From Cacajao melanocephalus (taxonomy: Eukaryota; Chordata; Mammalia; Primates; Pitheciidae), in the NCBI GenBank assembly GCA_963573385.1, contig CAUYLG010005311.1, positions 62,001 to 126,000 on the forward strand: 64,000 bases of DNA, in the 5' to 3' direction. The position numbers were made by a program, and so were the translations under genes. Positions within the stretch are counted from its first letter, which is position 1, and every line of letters starts with the position of its first letter. The notes under the pieces are model-generated. The model worked only from the letters and a program-made list of their open reading frames with translations. It did no database searches and was not told where the DNA came from. Shown here piece by piece: positions 1 to 11,990 of the stretch.

Positions 1-3000
1 TCGTTCATTGATGGTCATTTGGGCTGATTCCATACTTTTGCAATTGCAAATTGTGCTGCTATAAACATGCGAGCGCAAGTATCTTTTTCGTATAATGACT
101 TATTCCTCTGGGTAGATACCCAGTAATGGCACTGCTGGATCAAATGGCAGATCTACTCTTAGTTCTTTAAGGAATCTCCACACTGTTTTCCATAGTGTCT
201 ATACTAGTTTACATTCCCACCAGCAGTGTAAAAGTGTTCCCTTTTCACCACATCCATGCAAACATCTACCTTTTTTTTTTAATTATGGCCATTATTGCAG
301 GAGTAAGGTGGTGTCACATTGTGGTTTTGATTTGCGTTTCCCTGATCATTAGTGATGTTGAGAATTTTTCATGTGTTTGTTGGCCATTTGGATATCTTCT
401 TTTGAGAATTGTCTGTTCACGTCCTTAGACCACTTTTTGATGGGATTGTTTTTTTTCTTGGTGAGTTGTTTGCATTTCTTGTAGATTCTGGATCTTAGTC
501 CTTTGTCAGATGTACAGATTTTGAAGGTTTTTCCCCACTCTGTAGGTTGTATGTATACTCTGATGATTATATCTTTTGCTGTATAGAAGCTTTTTAGTTT
601 AATTAAATCTCATCTATTTTTATTTATGTTGCATTTGCTTTGCGGTTCTTGCTTATGAAGTCTTTGCCTAACCCAATGTCTAGAAGGGTTATTCTGATTT
701 TCTAGAACTTTAAGTTTTCAGGTTTCAGATTTAAGTATTTGATCCATGTTGAGTTGATTTTTGTATAAGGTGAGAGATGAGGATCCAGTCTCATTTTCTA
801 CATGTGGCTTGCAAATTATCCCAGCTCCATTTGTTGAATAGGATATCCTTTCCCCCACTTTATGCTTTGTCAGAGATTAGTTGGCTATTAGTATTTGGCT
901 TTATTTCTGGGTTCTCTATTCTGTTCCATTTGTCTATGTGCCTATTTTTATGCTAGTATCGTGTTGCTTTGATGACCATGGCCTTATAATGTAGTTTGAA
1001 ATCGAGTAATGTGATGCCTCTGGATTTGTTCTTTTTGCTTAGTCTTGCTTTAGCTATATGGGCTCTTTCTTCAGGATTGCTTTCTTCATTATGTGAAGAA
1101 CGATGGTGCTATTTTGATGGGAATTGCATTGAATTTGTAGATGGCTTTTGGCAGTATGGTCACTTTCACAATATTAATTCTACCTGTCCCTGAGCATGGG
1201 ATGTGTTCCCATTTGTTTGTGTCATCTATTACTTCTTTTAGCACTGTTTTGTAGTTTTCCTTGTAGAAGTCTTTCACGTCCTTGGTTAGGTATATTCTTA
1301 AGTTTGTGATGGTTTTTTTTTGTTGTTGTTTTGTTTTTTGCAGCTATTGTAAAAGGGGTTAAGTTCTTAATTTGATTCTTAGCTTGGTTGCTATTGATGT
1401 ACAGTAGTGCTATTGATTTGTGTACATTTACTTTGTATCCTGAAAGTTTGCTGAATTCATTTCAGTTCTACGAGCTTTTTGGATGCAACTTTAGAGTTTT
1501 CTAGGTATATGATGATATCACTGGCAAACAGCAGCAGCTGACTTTCTCTTTACCAATTTGGATGCCCTTTATTTCTTTCTCCTGTCTGATTGCTCTGGCT
1601 AGGACTCTCAGGGCGAATGCTTTCAACTTTTCCTCATTTAGCATATGTTGGCTATGGGTTTGTCATAGATGGCTTTTATTACCCTAAGGTATGTGTCTTC
1701 TGTGCTGATTTTGCTGAGGGTTTTAATCCTAAAGGGATGCTGGATTTTGTCAAATGCTTTTCCTGCATCTCTTGAGATGACCGTGTGATTTTTGTTTTTA
1801 CTCCTGTTTATGCTGTTTATCACATTTATTGACTTGCAGATGTTAAACTATCCCTGCATCCCTAGTATGAAACCCTTTTGACCATGATGGATTATCTTTT
1901 TGATACGCTGTTGGATTCAGTTAGCTAGTATTTTGTTGAGGATTTTTGCATCTATGTTCATCAGGGATACTGGTCTGCAGTTTTATTTTTTTATGTCCTT
2001 TCCTGGTTTAGGTATTAGGATACTGGCTTCATAGAATGATTTAGGGATAATTCCCTCTTTCTCTATCTTTTGGAATCGTTTTAGTAGGATTCATACCAAT
2101 TCCTCTTTGAATGTTTGATAGAATTCAGCTGCGAATCCATCTGGTCCTGGACTTTTTTTTTGTTGGCAATTGTTTTTTATTGCCATTTCAATCTTGCTAC
2201 TTGTTATTGGTCTGTTCAGAGTTTCTATTTCCTCCTGCTTTAATCTGGGAGGGTTGTATATTTCCAGAAATTTATCCATCTCTAGGTTTCCTAGTTTGTA
2301 TACATAAAGGTGTTCATATTAGCCTTGAAAGATCTTTTGCATTTCTGTGGTATCAGTTGTAATATCTCCCATTTTGTTTCTAATTTTATTTGGATCTTCT
2401 CTCTTTTCTTGGTTAATCTCATGAATAGCCTATCAATTTTGTTTATCTTTTCAAAGAATCTGCTTTTTGTTTCATTCATCTTTTGTATTGTTTTCTTTGT
2501 TTTTTTTTTTCAATTTCATTTAGTTCTGCTCTGCTCTTGATTATTTCTTTTCTTCTACTGGGTTTGGGTTTGGTTTTTCTTGTTTCTCCAGCTCCTTGAG
2601 GTTTGACCATAGATTGTCTGTTTGCGCTCTTTCAGACTTTTTGATGTAGGCATTTAATGTTACGAACTTTCCTCTTAGCACTGCTTTTGCTGTATCCCAG
2701 TGGTTTTGATAGGTTTAGTCACTAAGAGTCTTCAGTTCAAAGAATTTTTTTAATTTTTAACCTGATTTCATTATTGACCCAAAAATCATTCAGGAGCAAG
2801 TTATTTATTTTCCATGTATTTGCATGAATTTCAGGGTTCCTTTTGGAGTTGATTTCCAATTTTATTCCACTGTGGACTGACTGAGAGAGTCATTAATGTA
2901 ATTTTGATTTCATTAAATTTATTGAGATTTGGTTTTTGGCCTATCATACGGTCTATCTTGGAGAATGTTCCATGTGCTGATGAATAGAATGTATCTTCTT

Positions 3001-3564
3001 CAATTGTTAGGTGGAATGTTCTGTAAATGTGTGTTAACTCCACTTACTCTGGGGTACAGTTTAAGTCCATTGTTTCTTTGTTGGCTTTCTGGATTGATGA
3101 CCTGTATAGTGCTGTCAATGAAGTACTGAAGGCTCCCATTATTACTGTGTTTCTGTCTATCTTATTTCTAAGGCCTAATAGTAATTGTTTTATAAATTTG
3201 AGAGCTTCAGTGTTACATGCATATATATTTAGGATTGTGGTATTTTCCTGTTGGACTAGTCTTTTTATCTTTATATAATGTCTCTCTTCATTGTTTTTTA
3301 TTTAACTGTTGTTGTTTTAAAGTCTGTTTGCCTGATGTAAAAATAGCTACTCCAGCTTGCTTTTGGTGTCCATTTGCATGGAATACCTTTTTCCATTCCC
3401 TTGCTTTAGGTTTTAATGAATCTTTATGTGTTAGGTGAGTCTCTTGAAGACAGCAGATACTTTGTTGGTAAATTCCATTTTGCCATTTGGTATCTTTTAA
3501 GTGGAGCATTTAGGCCATTTACATTCAAAGTTAATATTGAGGTGTGAGGTACTATTCTATTCAT
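1..3564 (-). pseudogene. Decayed L1 ORF2 (endonuclease and reverse transcriptase), 3' end cut by window edge
   Basis: ORF2 of LINE-1 encodes an apurinic-type endonuclease and a reverse transcriptase that nick the target and copy the RNA in place. Fragments of all parts are visible in broken frames on the minus strand. The endonuclease N-terminal CLQETHL stretch lies near 3450. An SPGPDGF motif that begins the reverse transcriptase lies near 2140. [11 protein letters not shown] motif lies near 1770. A cysteine-rich C-terminal motif ([15 protein letters not shown]) lies near 215-255. The catalytic FADD box is at 1517-1528 and reads FASD, so one essential aspartate is lost. In-frame stops and shifts separate every fragment. 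The start is placed at the ATG at 3564, which matches the usual ORF2 start just before the conserved ILTLN stretch. Confidence 0.9.
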
Positions 3565-3649
3565 TGTGCTATTTGTTGCCTGAATACCTTGTTTTGAGGT
3601 TTTTTAAATTGTGTTATAGGTCCTGTGAAATTTAGGTTTTAAGGAGGTT

Positions 3650-4561
3650 CTATTTTGTTGTATTTTGAGGATGTGTTTCAAGATTTAGATCTCCTTCTAG
3701 TAGTTCTTGTAGTGCTGGCTTGGTAGTGGAGAATTCTATCAGCATTCATTTGTCTGAAAAGGACTGAGACTGTATCTTTCCTTCATTTATGAAGCTTAGT
3801 TTCACTGGATACAAAATTCTTGGCTGATAGTTGTTTTATTCAAGGAGGCTAAATATAGGACCCCAATCCCTGCTAGCTTGCAGGGTTTCTGCTGAGAAAT
3901 TTACTGTGAATCCAGTAGATTTTCCTTATAGGTTACCTGATGCTTTTGCCTCACAGCTCTTAAGATGCCTTCATCTTGACTTTAGATAACCTGATGACTA
4001 AATGCCTAGGTGATGATCTCTGTGTGATGAATTTCCTGAATGTTCTTTGCGATTCTTGTATTTGGACATCTAGATCTCTAACAAGCCCAGGGAAGTTTTC
4101 CCCAATTATTCCCTCAAATACAATTTCCAGGCTTTTAGATTTCTCTTATTCCTTAGGAACATAAATTATTTTTAGATTTGGGTCATTTAACATAATTGCA
4201 AACTCCCTGGAGGCTTATTCACATTTTTTTAAATGATTTTTTCTTTGTCACATTGGATTAATTTGAAAGCTTTATTTTTGAGCGCTAAAGTTGTTTCTTC
4301 TACTTGTTCAATTCTGTTGTTGAAATTTTCCATTGTATTTTTCATTCCTGTAAGTGTGCCTTTCATTTCCAGAAGTTGTAGTTGGTTTTTATTTATAATA
4401 TCTATTTCTCTGGAGATCTTTTCATCCATATCCTGTATTATTTTTAAAATTTTTTAAAGTTGGTTTTCACATTTTCCTGGTGCCTTCTTGAGTAGTTTAA
4501 TAATCAATCCTCTGAATACTTTCCCAGGCAATTCTGAGATTTCTTGTTGGTTTGGATCCAT
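3650..4561 (-). pseudogene. Decayed L1 ORF1 (RNA-binding chaperone)
   Basis: ORF1p is the trimeric coiled-coil RNA-binding protein that coats L1 RNA in the cytoplasm. The ATG at 4561 opens a frame beginning MDPNQQEISELP that stops after about 35 codons. Further along, 4229-4429 holds an open coiled-coil segment with heptad-like residues (KNTMENFNNRIEQVEETTLALKNKAF). The C-terminal end reads KPALQELLEGDLN and ends at a stop at 3652-3650. The length of about 0.9 kb fits an L1 ORF1. It is followed by a spacer of about 85 bp to ORF2, as expected for the bicistronic L1 RNA. Stops and shifts make it a pseudogene. Confidence 0.85.
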
Positions 4562-6085
4562 TGCTGGCGAGCTAGTGTGATATTTTAAGGGTGTTACAGA
4601 ATTTGTTTTGTCATATTATCAGAATTGTTTTTCTGGTCCCTTATTTGAGTAAACTATGTCAGAGGAAAGATCTGGTACTCAAGAGCTGCTGTTCAGATTC
4701 TTTTGTCCCATGAGGTGACCCTTTTATGTGGTGCTTTCCCCCTTCCCCTAGGCATTGGGCTTCCTGAGAGCAGGACTGCAGTGATTTTTATTGTTCTTCT
4801 GTTTCTACCCATCCAGTAGAGCTACCAGACTCTGGGCTTATAGTGGAAAGTGTCTGCAGAGTCTTGTGATGTGATCCATCATCAGGCCTCTCAGCCATGG
4901 ACACAAGCACCTGTTCTGGTGGAGGTAGCAGGATAGTGAAGTGGACTCTGTTAGAGTTCTTGGTTGTAGTTTTGTTTAGTGCACTGGTTTTCTCAAATGC
5001 TGGTTATGCTAGAAGTGAAGTTGTCCCATGGACAGACTCAGGACTTCTGGTTAGCTAGGATGTTACAGGCAGTGTTATTAGCTGTTGTTTTCTCCTGTCT
5101 TGGAGCAGGGTTGTTCTGTTGTGAGTTCCTGTAATGGCTTTAGTTGGTTGGCCTCCAGCCAGAGGGTGGCACTTTCAACAGCATCAGCTGCGGTAATATG
5201 GAGGGATACAAATTTGACCTAAGGTCGCCTGGATAAGTACTCAGGTTTCTCAGGTGATGGGCAGAGTCATAGAGCTCCCATGAGTTTATGTTTTGTGTCT
5301 TCAGCTACCATCGTGGGTAGAGAAAGACCATCAGGTAGGGACAGGGTTAAGCATTTCTGAGCTCAGACTCTCTTTGGGTGGGGCTTGCCAGCCACTGTGA
5401 GGGATTGGGAGGTTGGTTCTTAGGCCAATGGAGTTGTGTTACAAGGGGGAGTATGACTGCCTCTGCTGCTTTGCATAGGTTGCCAGAGATGTGAGGGAAG
5501 CTGGCAGTGACAAGCATCACCCAGCTCCCACAGATTCTGCCCAAGAAAATTCAGGCTCAGTTGAAATTATTACAAAGTTCCATTGGAAGTCTCCTTCTCC
5601 CTGTGGCCCTTCCTGAAATCCACTGGCTGCCCTTCCCAAGAACCCTGGTGAGATAAAGTCAGAAATGTCTTCCCTGGGCTTCCCTGGGGACCAGGAATGC
5701 CTACAGGACTCTTCCCGCTACTTTTATATTTCACTCAGCTCTCTCAATTTGTTTCAGCTCTAAGGTAAGGTTAAATCCTTCTCCCACGATCTAGATTTTC
5801 AGGTTCTCCAGTGATCATGTGTGCTAGGAGGCAGACATTCCCCCTCTCACACTTTGGGAATTCACAGTTTTTCAGCTGTCTCATGGAATTTGCAGAAGCA
5901 AGCCACTTCTTTCAAAGGGTCTGTGAATTCTTCTGGTTTTCCTGATATGTTCATACAGAGGTTCTTGAAGCAAAAGTTCATGATATTAGTCTCTACATAC
6001 TGTTCTGTCTGTTTGAGAGCTGCAAATTAGTCCTGTCTTCTATGTGCCATTTTTCTAGTTAGTTTATAAAGAAAAAGGGCTTATT
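4562..6085 (-). promoter_or_regulatory. L1 5' region (former internal promoter)
   Basis: The stretch upstream of ORF1 is about 1.5 kb and somewhat richer in G and C than its surroundings. By position it is the 5' UTR that would have held the L1 internal RNA polymerase II promoter. I saw no clear intact YY1-type site at the distal end. The outer boundary is approximate, set where the Alu poly(T) begins. Any remaining promoter activity is speculative. Confidence 0.6.
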
Positions 6086-6089
6086 TGGA

Positions 6090-6214
6090 TTTTTTTTTCT
6101 TCTTTTTTTTTTTTTTTGAGACAGAGTCTCACTTTGTCACCCAGGCTGGAGTCCAGTGGCACAATCTCGGCTCACTGCAACCTCTGCCTCCTAAATTCAA
6201 GCAACGTTCCTGCC
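6090..6214 (-). mobile_element. 5'-truncated Alu
   Basis: A T-rich tail (6090-6117) is followed by the reverse complement of the last 95 or so bases of Alu, including the GAGACAGAGTCTC start and the CTCACTGCAACCTC block. The copy stops abruptly after the right-arm sequence, so only the 3' third is present. It sits at the junction between the minus-strand L1 and a plus-strand L1M. Confidence 0.88.
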
Positions 6215-6284
6215 CACTTGTTTTAAAGTAGCAATTGGGCTGCCAAAATTACTTTAAAACTTGTTCTGAAGTAGCAATATGGGT

Positions 6285-6485
6285 TGACAAAATAAGAGAA
6301 AATAGACCAACAAAAAAAAGAAAGATCCTAGAAACAAACATATCCATACATGAACTCTTCATTGATAACAAAAGTGGCATTCTGGAGCCATGGAAAAAGG
6401 TGGTCTTTTCAATTAATGATACTAGGATAAGTGGATATCCCTGTGAGAATAAAATGTAACTTTATTCCTCCATTCTACCATTCTA

Positions 6486-6519
<34 letters not shown>

Positions 6520-7330
6520 AAGTGGATTTGAGACCAAAATGATAAACCTTTTAGAAAAGTAGAGGATACTATAAAGTTTACAGTCAAAGAAAACATATTT
6601 GTTTTGATTTTTAACAGAAAACAAGGAGCACTCACTATTAAAGGTGAAGATATAGATACTTTTGGCTATGTTAACTTTAAATTATTTTTCTCAAAATGTA
6701 TCAAGAGAGCTGAAAAACAAGTCATAGAATGGAAACAGTGTTTGCAATTCACAGAGTTAATTTTAAAAGTGCAAAGGTAGAATATAGACACCACACAGTA
6801 GAATATATCAAAATGGCCAACAGTTAAATTAAAATTTGATTCTCCTCATTATTCATTAGAGAAATGCAAATTAAAACCATAATTATACATCACTATACAC
6901 CCATCAGAAACATCTAATTAAAAAGACTGACAGTGTAAGTGCTAGCAAGGATGAGGAGAAATGGGTACTCTCATAAAGCTTGGTGTTATCTACTAAAACT
7001 GAAGACATCCTCTTTGACCCAGCAATTTCATTCCTATACACTCCACCAAAATTTATTCACAAGCTCCAAGAGATAGATAAAAGGATTTGCACAGAAGATT
7101 CATTATTCACAGCCAAAAGCTTGACTCAATTAAAATGTTCATCCATAGTTGATTAATTATATTACATGTATTCAATAGAACACTGCAAGAGTAATGAGAA
7201 TGAATGAACAGACAGTGGTTATATGTAAAACCATAGCTGAATCTTATAAATAATGTTAAGCAAAGAACCCATATGTAAAAACAGCACTCAATACAGCTAT
7301 CAATTTATATAATTTTTCTTTATATGTGTT
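6285..7330 (+). mobile_element. Old L1M fragment (ORF2 3' half)
   Basis: The plus strand carries degraded LINE-1 ORF2 sequence: a stretch equivalent to the ASTTGGATATCC region near 6430, a block near 6850-6920 matching the MRYHxTPVRM region, and GACCCAGCAATTTCATTCCTA near 7017. It is more diverged than the neighbouring L1 and in the opposite orientation. A 30-A tract at about 6487-6516 interrupts it at a naturally A-rich ORF2 site. The 3' boundary is vague. Confidence 0.75.
6487..6516 (+). repeat. Poly(A) tract inside L1M
   Basis: An uninterrupted run of about 30 A residues lies within recognisable ORF2 sequence on both sides. It is therefore probably an expansion of an A-rich ORF2 site and not a retrotransposon tail. 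Confidence 0.85.
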
Positions 7331-7369
7331 ATATTTACACTATAAGCAGTTTTTTTAAAAGGTAACACT

Positions 7370-7510
7370 ATTAATGCAATAACATTTATGATCACACATG
7401 TGCCAGAAACTAAAGTGCTTAATATGACCTGTCCCATTCATTCTTGAAAACAACCTGTATTTTATAGATGAATAAGCAGAAGCATTAAAAGGTTAAATAA
7501 TGTACCATAA
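7370..7510 (-). mobile_element. MIR fragment
   Basis: The reverse complement shows the MIR 3' half: a region like GTGCCAGAAACTAAAGTGCTT, then the AGATGAATAAGCAGAAGCA block that corresponds to the conserved MIR core. It is a tRNA-derived SINE of mammalian age. The match is by eye and diverged. Confidence 0.6.
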
Positions 7511-7559
7511 TTGCAAATGACAGTACCAAAAAGAGACACAGTCTTGATTATAGAACTGA

Positions 7560-7745
7560 GTAGGGTATATAGTTTGTCTTATATGCATGATCTCATTTAA
7601 TCTTATGAATTTGCAATGTAGGAGCTCTTATTTCTATCATATATGAGAAAAATGAGCCCTGGGGATACTCAATCAAACACTTAGGGTCACAAAGCTAGGA
7701 GGAGCCCAGGCTTCTACCAGCTGCACTACGCTGCCTTTATCTAGT
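7560..7745 (-). mobile_element. Second MIR fragment
   Basis: The sequence follows the MIR consensus in reverse complement: ATCTCATTTAATCTTATGAA, then GAGAAAAATGAG, then AGGGTCACAAAGCTAGGAGG, ending in CACTACGCTGCCT. This last stretch is the tRNA-like head. It lies about 50 bp from the previous MIR in the same orientation. Confidence 0.8.
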
Positions 7746-7749
7746 AAGA

Positions 7750-9879
7750 CAAACAGGCGCCTTTTCATTTTTTACTGTATACAAGTCCACTGAAATAAAT
7801 TAGCATCCTGGCTTATACCAAGTAATCTGGTGAACAAAACATGCTATACTGAGCCATTCAACCTGTTCATTCAAAAATATAAGGTGTCTCTGTTTCCTGA
7901 ATAAGAATTGAGAATTAACATGCAGAGAGCCAGAAACATTTGGTTCTGGCTTTTCATGGCAGCATGCGACTAACGATGTGATACAGGACTCCTGGGACCT
8001 AACCAGAACTAGCTCTGGCAATTAGGAAAGCCAGTTTGAAAGAATAGTGCAGAGCAACTAACCAGAGAAACAGTCAATGCTACTTGTGGTATACAGGTGG
8101 CTAATTCCTCAAAAGAGCAACAGAATCCTGCATTTCTAGCCTCTTTATCACAAACTGCAAATGTGACAATCACGGAAATCATGTGAGGAAGTTCCAAGGG
8201 GAAGAAGAACTGTGCAGAGAGAAGTAGAGAAAGGGAGAAGGGGTAGTAAAGAGACAAAAAGAAACGGAAAAATTAAGGCCAAATAATTTCCACTCCTTGG
8301 TACACTGAATAGAGGGGAAAAAAAGGAAATAGGAGAAAAAAAAGAAAGAAATACCCTTCTGCCCTAGGGGAGGAAAGAAAACCTAGTCAGTGAAAGGGGT
8401 GATCACAGGAACCTCCGTCTTGAAGTCTGCATTTGTGGAATCAGACCACATTCTCAAGACTCTCAGCATTTAATCAGTATTATTCTAACTTCTCAGCCTG
8501 AATTGAACAATGCCATCCCACATTCAGCATGACGTCGCAATAAAATGACTTTTTCCAGCAACTTGCCTTGTAATTTGGGTGAATCACAATTCGTTCACCC
8601 AGTACAATAATGTGATGCTTGTTGGTGACCGAAAACCTTAAAAGCACCATTCACTTGCTTCCCTGCCCTGAAAATAAATGGTTAGTCACCAAATTTATAA
8701 TTTCAGAAGGGCCTGACTACCACTATTTGAGTCACTACTACACACAGTACCTCTGGTAATACTGACATCAAAATATCTAGGGCAAATTTTGAAAACAAGA
8801 TGAGTTTTATCCAATGTCTCTTCCTTTTGAGCCTCTTAAACTACACTAACAATTATTTAATGGGGCTTATTAGTCAGAAGGGGATGTTCAGTCTTAGTTA
8901 TCAATTTCATGCAGACTCCTATTTCAAGAGATTTCCTCCCACCTTTGGCATTTGTCTTATTTGCAGACTCTACCCTGTGTTGCCTGTAAATCTGCATTCC
9001 TAAAGGAAAAATAATGAAATTCATATCCTGTGTTTGTATGACGCAACACAGAAAGCTCAACTGCTTTCTGAAACTAGCAGAATGTCAGAAATACGACGTC
9101 TTCATCATGAGAAGAGACTCCCAATATTCTCCAATGGAACTCCAGTAAAGAAATAAAAACCTTTAAAAATATTGTTGTATTCTAAAACATATAAATAGTC
9201 TGAAATAGCAAGTGAACATTAAAAAGATTTAAATGATTTGCATTGGATATCATGAACTTAAAGAGATAATAAGTGGTATCTATGATGGTTATTATTAGAT
9301 AAGTATTTTCCTGCCTCTACTTGCCCTCTAAATTTTCTGTGTTATTTCTGTTTAATAAAAAAAAAAACTTGTTTATATTCTGAGTTAAAATTGAACAACT
9401 GCTGACATTTAGGAGTCAGTTTAACTGACAGTCCATATACTTTGTCTGAAGCAAACAATTAGAAAAAGTCATACCCAAATTAGTAAAATGTATGTGCTAA
9501 TGGAAAGCAAGAGAGGTAGGTAACTTTTGTCAGGTAGAAAACTGCCATCTTCAGAATTAGAAATAATGGGGTACCTAACATTCTTTGCGTCCACCACAAG
9601 AAAATGATTGACATGTATTTCCTGTATTCAATCTTCCTAAAGTAGGGAATGGAAAAGAAATTCAATTGAAGAAATAATTTCACGTGTAGTTTGGAGGTCC
9701 ATTTATACAGGCACGTGCTAGGGAAGCAGGAGGGGGCATCTATCTCTTGGTATCATTGGTTGTCAAAAGAAGAAAATAAGAACAGTATTTTTCTGACTTT
9801 ATCATATACTTTAAGCATCAAAGCAGGCAGCCTAGGGTGTCAGAACCAGAATCGGGTCCAGCAGTGCAATAGACTAAAA
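7750..9879. other. Unassigned sequence
   Basis: I recognise no gene or known repeat family here. The stretch around 8210-8360 is purine-rich (GGAGAAAAAAAAG type). A short perfect hairpin occurs at 8576-8601, with an 8-bp stem TGGGTGAA and a 10-nt loop. Open frames are short and overlapping on both strands with no family resemblance. Confidence 0.5.
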
Positions 9880-10084
9880 GAGTGGTTTCTAGCCAGGTTG
9901 TCCTACAGGGGTCATCTGGCAATGTCTGGAGACATTTTTGATCAGCATAATTGGAAGGTTCTACCAGACTCTAACGGAGAGAGGCCAGGGATGCTTCTAA
10001 ATATCCTACAATGCATAAGACACCCTCTATGACAAAGAATTATCTGGCCCCAAATGTTAATAGTACCAAGGTTGAGAAACCCTG
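9880..10084 (+). mobile_element. MER5A-like nonautonomous hAT element
   Basis: The terminal sequences GAGTGGTTTCTAGCC and GGTTGAGAAACCCTG form imperfect inverted ends. The body includes the typical CAATGTCTGGAGACATTTTTG and CAAAGAATTATCTGG stretches. This fits MER5A, a short nonautonomous Charlie-type DNA transposon. The flanking 8 bp do not give a convincing target duplication, consistent with age. Confidence 0.85.
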
Positions 10085-10289
10085 GCCTAGGGGAATATCT
10101 ACGAGTATAAAAGATAAGCTGCTTAAAATTAAGAACACAATATGTTAATCAAGCTGAGTAATTTTTGCTTGTAAGTCAAAGACAGATGAAAACTAACTGA
10201 GCTATGGTTTAATTGTTGATTTGTATATTTTAAGTTAAAGTGTATCTTAGAAAAATCAAATATTCCTCATTTACCAAGTAACCTTAAAA

Positions 10290-10887
10290 TGAAAAATACT
10301 GTTCTGATACAATACCAAAAATATAATTCAAAAACAAAAATTAATTGATACATTGTACCTCATCAAAATGAAAACTTCTGCTCTACTGTCAAGAAAAGAA
10401 AAAGATAGTTTCATAATAGAAGAAATATTTGCAAAACATATATCTTATAAGGGACTTGTATCTAGAGTATGTAAACAACTCCCAAAATTCAACAATAAGA
10501 ACAAAAAAAAAACTCAATTTAAAACAAAGTGTAAAATATTTGAAAAGACATTTCACCAGAGAAGATATACAGATGTCAAAAAGATACATAAAAAGATGTT
10601 CAATATCATTAGTAATTAGGAAAATATAAATTAAAATCATAATGAGGTACTACTTTACCCCTTTTATAATGTCTAAATTTTAAAAGACTGACAATATCAA
10701 GTGTAAAGAAGATGTGGAGTATCCAAAACTCTCATACACTGGTAGGAATATACAATGGTACAATCACTTCTTTGGAAAACAGTTTGATTAATATCTACAG
10801 GCAGATTTGGACACAAGTACACAAATAAATATAAGACTTTTCAAAAGCCAACAACCTGGAGAAAAGCCCAACGTGCAGAAACAAGTT
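10290..10887 (+). mobile_element. L1M fragment, left half of a split element
   Basis: Degraded ORF2 runs on the plus strand, including TTGCAAAACATATATCTTAT, a KRCSISLVIR-type peptide near 10590, and the region equivalent to AAAACTGGAAACAACCCAAATG near 10855-10875. The element stops at 10887, where an LTR begins, and resumes at 11567. Confidence 0.8.
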
Positions 10888-11566
10888 TGAGGTGGCAAAA
10901 TCCGAGTTACTGGTGGAGAATCCATACAGGTCTGCAGGAACCTCAATTTTTGCCTCCTCTGAAAAAAAATTAATTGACTGAGGGGTGTAACGCAGAAAGA
11001 GACTGAAGCAAGTTCTGGAACAGGAATGGAAATTTCTTAAAAAGCTTCAGAGCAGGAAAGAAAGAAAAGCACGCTTACAAGAAATCCAAGTGGCATTTTG
11101 GAGGTCAAATACTCCATTTAACCTTGATAGTAATAATATGCTGACCTACTTCCGGCATGTTGTGCCCCTTTCCCTTCATTATTCCGTTAGGGTGGGTGCC
11201 CACATGTGCAGTGTCTTCCTTGTGCTTGGTAGGTGAGCATGTGCAGTGTGTTTACTGGAATTGTACCCAAGCTCACCTAAGGCATTTTTCCCTTTTCCAT
11301 GGAATGTCCCTGGAAGGTCATATGCCACCATTTTGCCTCTTAAAGCCATGCTCATGCCCAGTCACCCAGTTCCTGAGATTTTATTGGAAGCTGCCAAGGA
11401 CCAATTTTAAGTATTTGCAAAATTGCCTCTTGCTGGCTCAAGCTACAACCAATTACCATTTTAGTGTGACGACTGCCAGACCATCACCTGACGGTCTCCT
11501 GACATTCCTGGTGGGTCAGAGGGAGCCCTCTCCTGCCCTGCTCATGCCTGATTACCTACTGTCTCA
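10888..11566 (-). mobile_element. Solitary LTR of uncertain family inserted in L1M
   Basis: The 679-bp insert begins TG and ends CA and splits an L1M ORF2. The flanks AAGTT (10883-10887) and AAGTG (11567-11571) form a 5-bp target duplication with one mismatch. These are the hallmarks of a long terminal repeat left by recombination between the two LTRs of an endogenous retrovirus. The orientation is tentative: read on the minus strand, a degraded poly(A)-signal region lies near 11035. The family could not be named with confidence. A 166-codon open frame across 11157-11657 runs out into the flanking L1M and is not a gene. Confidence 0.7.
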
Positions 11567-11990
11567 AAGTGAATGGAAAAACAAACTGTGGCATATCCAT
11601 ACAATGAAGCATCACAGAGTAATCAAATGGGGTAGATGCACAAAACCACCCAGATGAATCTCAAAATAATTTTGCCGAGTAAATGAAGCCAGACAGAAGA
11701 GTGTATATTTTGTGAGTCTATTTATAAAAGCCCCCAAATAATGTAAGCAAATCTATAGTAACAGAAAGCGAATCAGTGGTTGCTGAGAAGCCAGGGGACA
11801 GAGGGACATTGAAGAGGGGCCGAAGGGACAAGAGACTTACAGGAACTTTGTTGGGGGGTTATGGACATGTTTACCATCTTGATCATGGTAAAGGTTTCAT
11901 GGATGTATACATATGCCAAAAATGGTAAAATTGTACATGAAATGTGAAGTTTATTGTAAAACAATTACATTTAAATGAAGAAATTTTAAA
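11567..11990 (+). mobile_element. L1M fragment, right half of a split element
   Basis: The sequence continues the L1M exactly after the LTR: the CTGTGGCATATCCATACAATG stretch, the ATGAATCTCAAAATAATTTTG block, then 3' UTR-like sequence with GGTTATGGACATGTTTACC and CATGGATGTATACATATGCC. It joins 10290-10887 into one older plus-strand element. Confidence 0.8.

Larger units (their letters stand above)
1..6085 (-). mobile_element. Near full-length primate-type L1 (LINE-1), 3' end off the window
   Basis: Read on the minus strand this is a LINE-1 in normal order: a long 5' region (about 6085 to 4562), ORF1 (4561 to 3650), a short spacer, then ORF2 (3564 down to the window edge). The left edge falls inside the last part of ORF2, so the 3' UTR and poly(A) tail lie outside. 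Both reading frames carry many stops and frameshifts, so the copy is dead. The spacing and the ORF1 N-terminus look more like an L1PB or older L1PA copy than a young L1PA, but I cannot fix the subfamily by eye. A short Alu stub abuts the 5' end. This is the largest single element in the window. Confidence 0.93.

Noticed and set aside
1..3564. L1 ORF2 as a possibly active gene
   Set aside because: Many stops and frameshifts and a changed catalytic box exclude activity.
9880..10084. MER5A with an 8-bp target duplication
   Set aside because: The flanks GACTAAAA and GCCTAGGG match too poorly to claim one.
10353..10619. 88-codon frame, plus
   Set aside because: It is a remnant of L1M ORF2 and not an independent gene.
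11157..11657. 166-codon open frame, plus
   Set aside because: It crosses the boundary of a solitary LTR into an L1M, so it is not a gene.
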